Below are positions 61,135 to 64,000 of a stretch of DNA of 64,000 nucleotides, in pieces. The stretch's first letter is position 1. Each line of letters opens with the position of its first letter. The notes under the pieces are model-generated. The model made no database searches. It worked only from the letters and a program-made list of their open reading frames with translations, and had not been told where the DNA came from. Source of the DNA: Pseudoluteimonas sp044226035 (GTDB lineage: Bacteria > Pseudomonadota > Gammaproteobacteria > Xanthomonadales > Xanthomonadaceae); NCBI GenBank assembly GCA_044226035.1, contig JBGAHT010000005.1, forward strand, positions 6,223 through 70,222. Reading direction: 5' to 3'. Made by a program: the position numbers and the translations under genes.

Positions 61135-62862
61135 TTAATCCTTGGTGACGCGGTTGATTTCGGCGAGGCTGGTCACGCCGTTCCTGACCTTGAGCAACGC
61201 GGACTGGCGCAGGTCGCGAACGCCGGAGGCCTGCGCGGATTCGGACAGCTGCTGGACGTTGCCGCCGGCGAGGATGATCGACTGGATCTCCTCGGTCATC
61301 GGCATGACCTGGTAGATGCCGGTGCGGCCCTTGTAGCCCTCGGTGCAGTCCTGGCAGCCCACCGCTTCGTACAGGGTGAGGCCGGCGTGGATCTCGTCCG
61401 CGGTGAAGCCCTCGGCGAGCAGCGCGTGCTCGGGCAGCTGCACCGGGCGCTTGCAGTCGTGCAGGCGGCGGGCGAGGCGCTGGGCCACGACCAGGCTCAC
61501 CGAGGAGGTGATGTTGAACGGGGCCACGCCCATGTTCATCAGGCGCGCGATGGTCTGCGGCGCGTCGTTGGTGTGCAGCGTCGACAGCACCATGTGGCCG
61601 GTCTGCGCCGCCTTGACCGCGATTTCCGCGGTCTCCAGGTCGCGGATCTCGCCGACCATGATCACGTCCGGGTCCTGGCGCAGGAAGCTGCGCAGCGCGG
61701 CGGCGAAGGTCATGCCGCGCTTCACGTTCATCTGCACCTGGTTGATGCCGGGGACGCGGATTTCGACCGGGTCCTCGACCGTGGAGATGTTGCGTTCCTC
61801 CTCGTTGAGGATGTTCAGCGCGGTGTACAGCGACACCGTCTTGCCCGAGCCGGTGGGGCCGGTGACGAGCACCATGCCGTAGGGCTTCTGCACGGCGGCG
61901 AGGAACAGCGCCTTCTGGTCCTCCTCGTAGCCGAGCTTGTCGATGCCGAGCTTGGCCGCGCCGGCGTCGAGGATGCGCAGCACGATCTTCTCGCCGAACA
62001 GGGTCGGCAGGGTGCTGACGCGGAAGTCGATCTGCTTGCTCTTGCTCAGGTTGAGCTTGATGCGGCCGTCCTGCGGCACGCGCTTCTCGGCGATGTCCAG
62101 CTGCGCCATCACCTTCAGGCGCGCGGCGATGCGCGAATGCAGCTTCACCGGCACCCGCGCGATCTGCTTGAGGATGCCGTCGATGCGCACCCGCACCCGG
62201 TATTCGGTTTCGTAGGGCTCGAAGTGGATGTCGGACGCGCCCTTGCGGATCGCGTCGACCAGCACCTTGTTGACGAACTTCACGACCGGCGTGTCGTCGC
62301 CCTTGGCGTCGACGCCGGCTTCGGAATTGAGGTCCTCGTCGCCGCCGCTGACCTCGAGCCCCTCGAGGCCCTCGCTATCGCCGCCCATCGCGTCGTTGAG
62401 CGCGTCGGCGGTTTCCAGCCAGCCATCGATGGTGCGGCGGATCCTGTCCTCGTCGACCAGGATTGCCTCGACCGCGAGGTTGGTGTGGAACTTGAATTCG
62501 TCCAGCGCGCGGGTGTTGGTCGGGTCGCTGATGCCGACGAACAGCCGGCCGCCGCGCTTGAACATCGGCAGCGCGCCGTGCTGGCGCACCAGTTCCTCGC
62601 GCACCAGCTTGATCGCGGACTGCGCGGGATCCAGGGTGGTGACGTCGAAGATCGGCATGCCGAACTCGATCGAGTTCGCCGCCGCCAGCGCCGCCGAGCT
62701 GACCAGCTTCTTCTCCAGCAGGTAGCCGGCGACCGGGCGCTTCTCGCGGCTGGCCGCGTCCAGCGCCGCGCGCGCGTTCGCTTCGTCCAGGTGGCCGTCC
62801 AGCACCAACCGCCGGGCGATGCCGGTGATGCCGACCAGGTTCGCGCTTGGGACGGTCGCCAT
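61135..62862 (-). CDS. pilB: Type IV pilus extension ATPase PilB
   Basis: Hexameric ATPase driving pilus extension. N-terminal MshEN domain, ATPase with Walker A GPTGSGKT at 335-342, DPDVIMVGEIRD and STLHTNDAPQ. The zinc region keeps three of the usual four cysteines (LHDC...GCQDC); the first is replaced. 575 residues. No pilin gene lies between pilB and pilC, unlike in Xanthomonas. Confidence 0.96.
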   Translation of the reverse strand: MATVPSANLVGITGIARRLVLDGHLDEANARAALDAASREKRPVAGYLLEKKLVSSAALAAANSIEFGMPIFDVTTLDPAQSAIKLVREELVRQHGALPMFKRGGRLFVGISDPTNTRALDEFKFHTNLAVEAILVDEDRIRRTIDGWLETADALNDAMGGDSEGLEGLEVSGGDEDLNSEAGVDAKGDDTPVVKFVNKVLVDAIRKGASDIHFEPYETEYRVRVRIDGILKQIARVPVKLHSRIAARLKVMAQLDIAEKRVPQDGRIKLNLSKSKQIDFRVSTLPTLFGEKIVLRILDAGAAKLGIDKLGYEEDQKALFLAAVQKPYGMVLVTGPTGSGKTVSLYTALNILNEEERNISTVEDPVEIRVPGINQVQMNVKRGMTFAAALRSFLRQDPDVIMVGEIRDLETAEIAVKAAQTGHMVLSTLHTNDAPQTIARLMNMGVAPFNITSSVSLVVAQRLARRLHDCKRPVQLPEHALLAEGFTADEIHAGLTLYEAVGCQDCTEGYKGRTGIYQVMPMTEEIQSIILAGGNVQQLSESAQASGVRDLRQSALLKVRNGVTSLAEINRVTKD

Positions 62863-62973
62863 CGCTCCGCCTCTTCAGATTCCCCTTCCGGACTTTACCG
62901 CAAACCCGCGCCGGCGCGAATGCGCGCTGCCCGGCGACCCCGTTTCCGGATAACCTTTGCCGGGGAGGATGCG

Positions 62974-63828
62974 ATGCACGTCACGGTAGTGTTGCCCGCC
63001 AGGAACGAAGCCGAGGGCCTCAGGCGCACGCTGCCGGGCCTGCGGGCGGCCTTGCCCGGGGCCGAGGTCATCGTGGTCGACGACGGTTCCAACGATGCCA
63101 CCGCCGAGGTCGCCGCCGCCCATGGCGCGCGGGTGCTGTCCAACCCCTACGCCATGGGCAACGGCGCCGCGATCAAGCGCGGGGCGCGGGCCGCGGGCGG
63201 CGAGGTCATCGTGTTCATGGATGCGGACGGCCAGCACGACCCGGCCTGCATCGCGCAACTGCTGGCCGGGCTGGAGCAGGGTTACGACATGGTGGTCGGC
63301 GCGCGCGGCCGCGACGGCCAGGCCAATGCCGGGCGCGGCCTCGCCAACGCGCTCTACAACCGCCTCGCCAGCTGGATGACCGGGCACAAGGTGCTTGACC
63401 TCACCTCCGGCTTCCGCGCGGTGCGCGCCGCGCGCTTCCGCGAGTTCATGCACCTGCTGCCGAACGGCTTCAGCTATCCCACCACCAGCACCATGGCCTT
63501 CTTCCGCAGCGCCTATCCGGTCGCCTACGTGCCGGTGCCGGTCGCGCGCCGGGTCGGCACCGCCAGCCACATCCGCCCGCTCAAGGACGGCATCCGCTTC
63601 CTGCTGATCATCTTCAAGATCGCCACGCTGTATTCGCCGCTGAAGCTGTTCGCCCCGGCCGCGCTGGCGTTCTTCCTCACCGGCCTCGGCTACTACGGCT
63701 GGACCTTCTACCACGAGCATCGCCTGACCAACATGAGCATGCTGCTGTTCAGCGCCTCGGTGATCATCTTCCTGATCGGGCTGGTGTCGGAGCAGATCAC
63801 GTCGCTCATCTACAAGCACGAGGGATGA
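62974..63828 (+). CDS. Membrane-anchored family 2 glycosyltransferase (DPM1/GtrB-like)
   Basis: 284 residues. GT2 catalytic part with VVLPARNEAEGL, VVDDGSNDAT and metal-binding FMDADGQHDP (D83, D85), then two C-terminal transmembrane helices (FAPAALAFFLTGLGYYGWTF and LLFSASVIIFLIGLVSEQI). This layout fits dolichol-phosphate-mannose-synthase-like or GtrB enzymes that charge undecaprenyl phosphate with a sugar. GGGGAGG lies five bases before the ATG. Five bases upstream of a DegT-family gene, so the pair probably starts a surface-polysaccharide cluster. Confidence 0.9.
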   Translation: MHVTVVLPARNEAEGLRRTLPGLRAALPGAEVIVVDDGSNDATAEVAAAHGARVLSNPYAMGNGAAIKRGARAAGGEVIVFMDADGQHDPACIAQLLAGLEQGYDMVVGARGRDGQANAGRGLANALYNRLASWMTGHKVLDLTSGFRAVRAARFREFMHLLPNGFSYPTTSTMAFFRSAYPVAYVPVPVARRVGTASHIRPLKDGIRFLLIIFKIATLYSPLKLFAPAALAFFLTGLGYYGWTFYHEHRLTNMSMLLFSASVIIFLIGLVSEQITSLIYKHEG

Positions 63829-63832
63829 TCGC

Positions 63833-64000
63833 GTGAAGACCATCCGATCGCGCGCGGACCTGGCCATCAACGGCGCGCCGCCGGCCTTCGATGAGCCTTT
63901 GCACGTCGGTCGGCCCAACATCGGCGACCGCGGCGCGTTCCTGCGCAACATGGAACGGATCCTCGACAACCAGTGGCTGACCAACAACGGCCCGATGGTG
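63833..64000 (+). CDS. DegT/DnrJ/EryC1/StrS aminotransferase, N-terminal fragment
   Basis: 56 codons from GTG 63833 to the window edge, open throughout. The start VKTIRSRADLAINGAPPAFDEPLHVGRPNIGDRGAFL and ILDNQWLTNNGPMV match the beginning of PLP-dependent sugar aminotransferases (the L-T-N-N-G-P substrate loop). The catalytic lysine lies beyond the window. Likely amino-sugar formation for polysaccharide synthesis, co-transcribed with the preceding glycosyltransferase. Confidence 0.8.
   Translation, partial: MKTIRSRADLAINGAPPAFDEPLHVGRPNIGDRGAFLRNMERILDNQWLTNNGPMV

Overview
The window is very GC-rich bacterial chromosome, densely packed with core genes. It most resembles a gammaproteobacterium of the Xanthomonadaceae/Lysobacteraceae (Lysobacter, Luteimonas, Xanthomonas and relatives). 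That placement is inferred from the Xps-type type II secretion order gspE-F-G-H-I-J-K-L-M-N-D, the nrdR-ribD...ribE-ribBA-ribH-nusB-thiL order, the division and cell-wall (dcw) cluster running mraZ to lpxC then dciA, an M23 peptidase and secA, and the pilB-pilC-pilD-coaE block. Species cannot be fixed from the sequence alone.

Layout. 1-158 is the 3' end of a DsbC-like thiol-disulfide isomerase. 229-4197 is purL. 4241-15126 is a complete type II secretion operon, mostly with start/stop overlaps. 15131-16859 holds two glycosyltransferase-like genes. pyrF and ettA lie on the minus strand (16978-19549). glyA, an AT-richer TonB-like lipoprotein gene and nrdR follow. ribD and a methyltransferase precede an FMN riboswitch (24245-24394) that heads ribE-ribBA-ribH-nusB-thiL. 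Next come yraN and lpoA (minus), rsmI, the RNase P RNA gene (31138-31493), and minus-strand genes for an isoprenylcysteine-methyltransferase-like membrane protein and an NRDE protein. The dcw cluster runs 33451-50357 from a strong sigma-70 promoter with a candidate MraZ operator. It is followed by dciA (minus), an M23 peptidase, secA, a MutT-ThiE fusion, an S9D-like peptidase, coaE/pilD/pilC/pilB (minus), a glycosyltransferase and the start of a DegT-family aminotransferase gene.

Functionally the window joins envelope biogenesis (peptidoglycan precursors, divisome, LpxC, LpoA, LytM/M23), protein export (SecA, T2SS, type IV pilus assembly; PilD is the prepilin peptidase expected to process both pilins and T2SS pseudopilins) and cofactor/nucleotide supply (PurL, PyrF, GlyA, riboflavin, ThiL, CoaE).

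The most unusual feature is the load of short palindromic repeats of at least five sequence families. They lie in gaps and also inside the reading frames of core genes: PurL, ThiL, MurF (twice), the GspI leader, and the N-termini of RibD and MutT-ThiE. Repeat arms also appear to supply ribosome-binding sites for gspF, thiL and a glycosyltransferase gene. In murF a repeat replaces most of the N-terminal leader-to-core segment and leaves the first 13 codons in a different frame from the rest. This pattern of peptide-coding palindromes resembles Rickettsia palindromic elements and is the best candidate here for an undescribed phenomenon.
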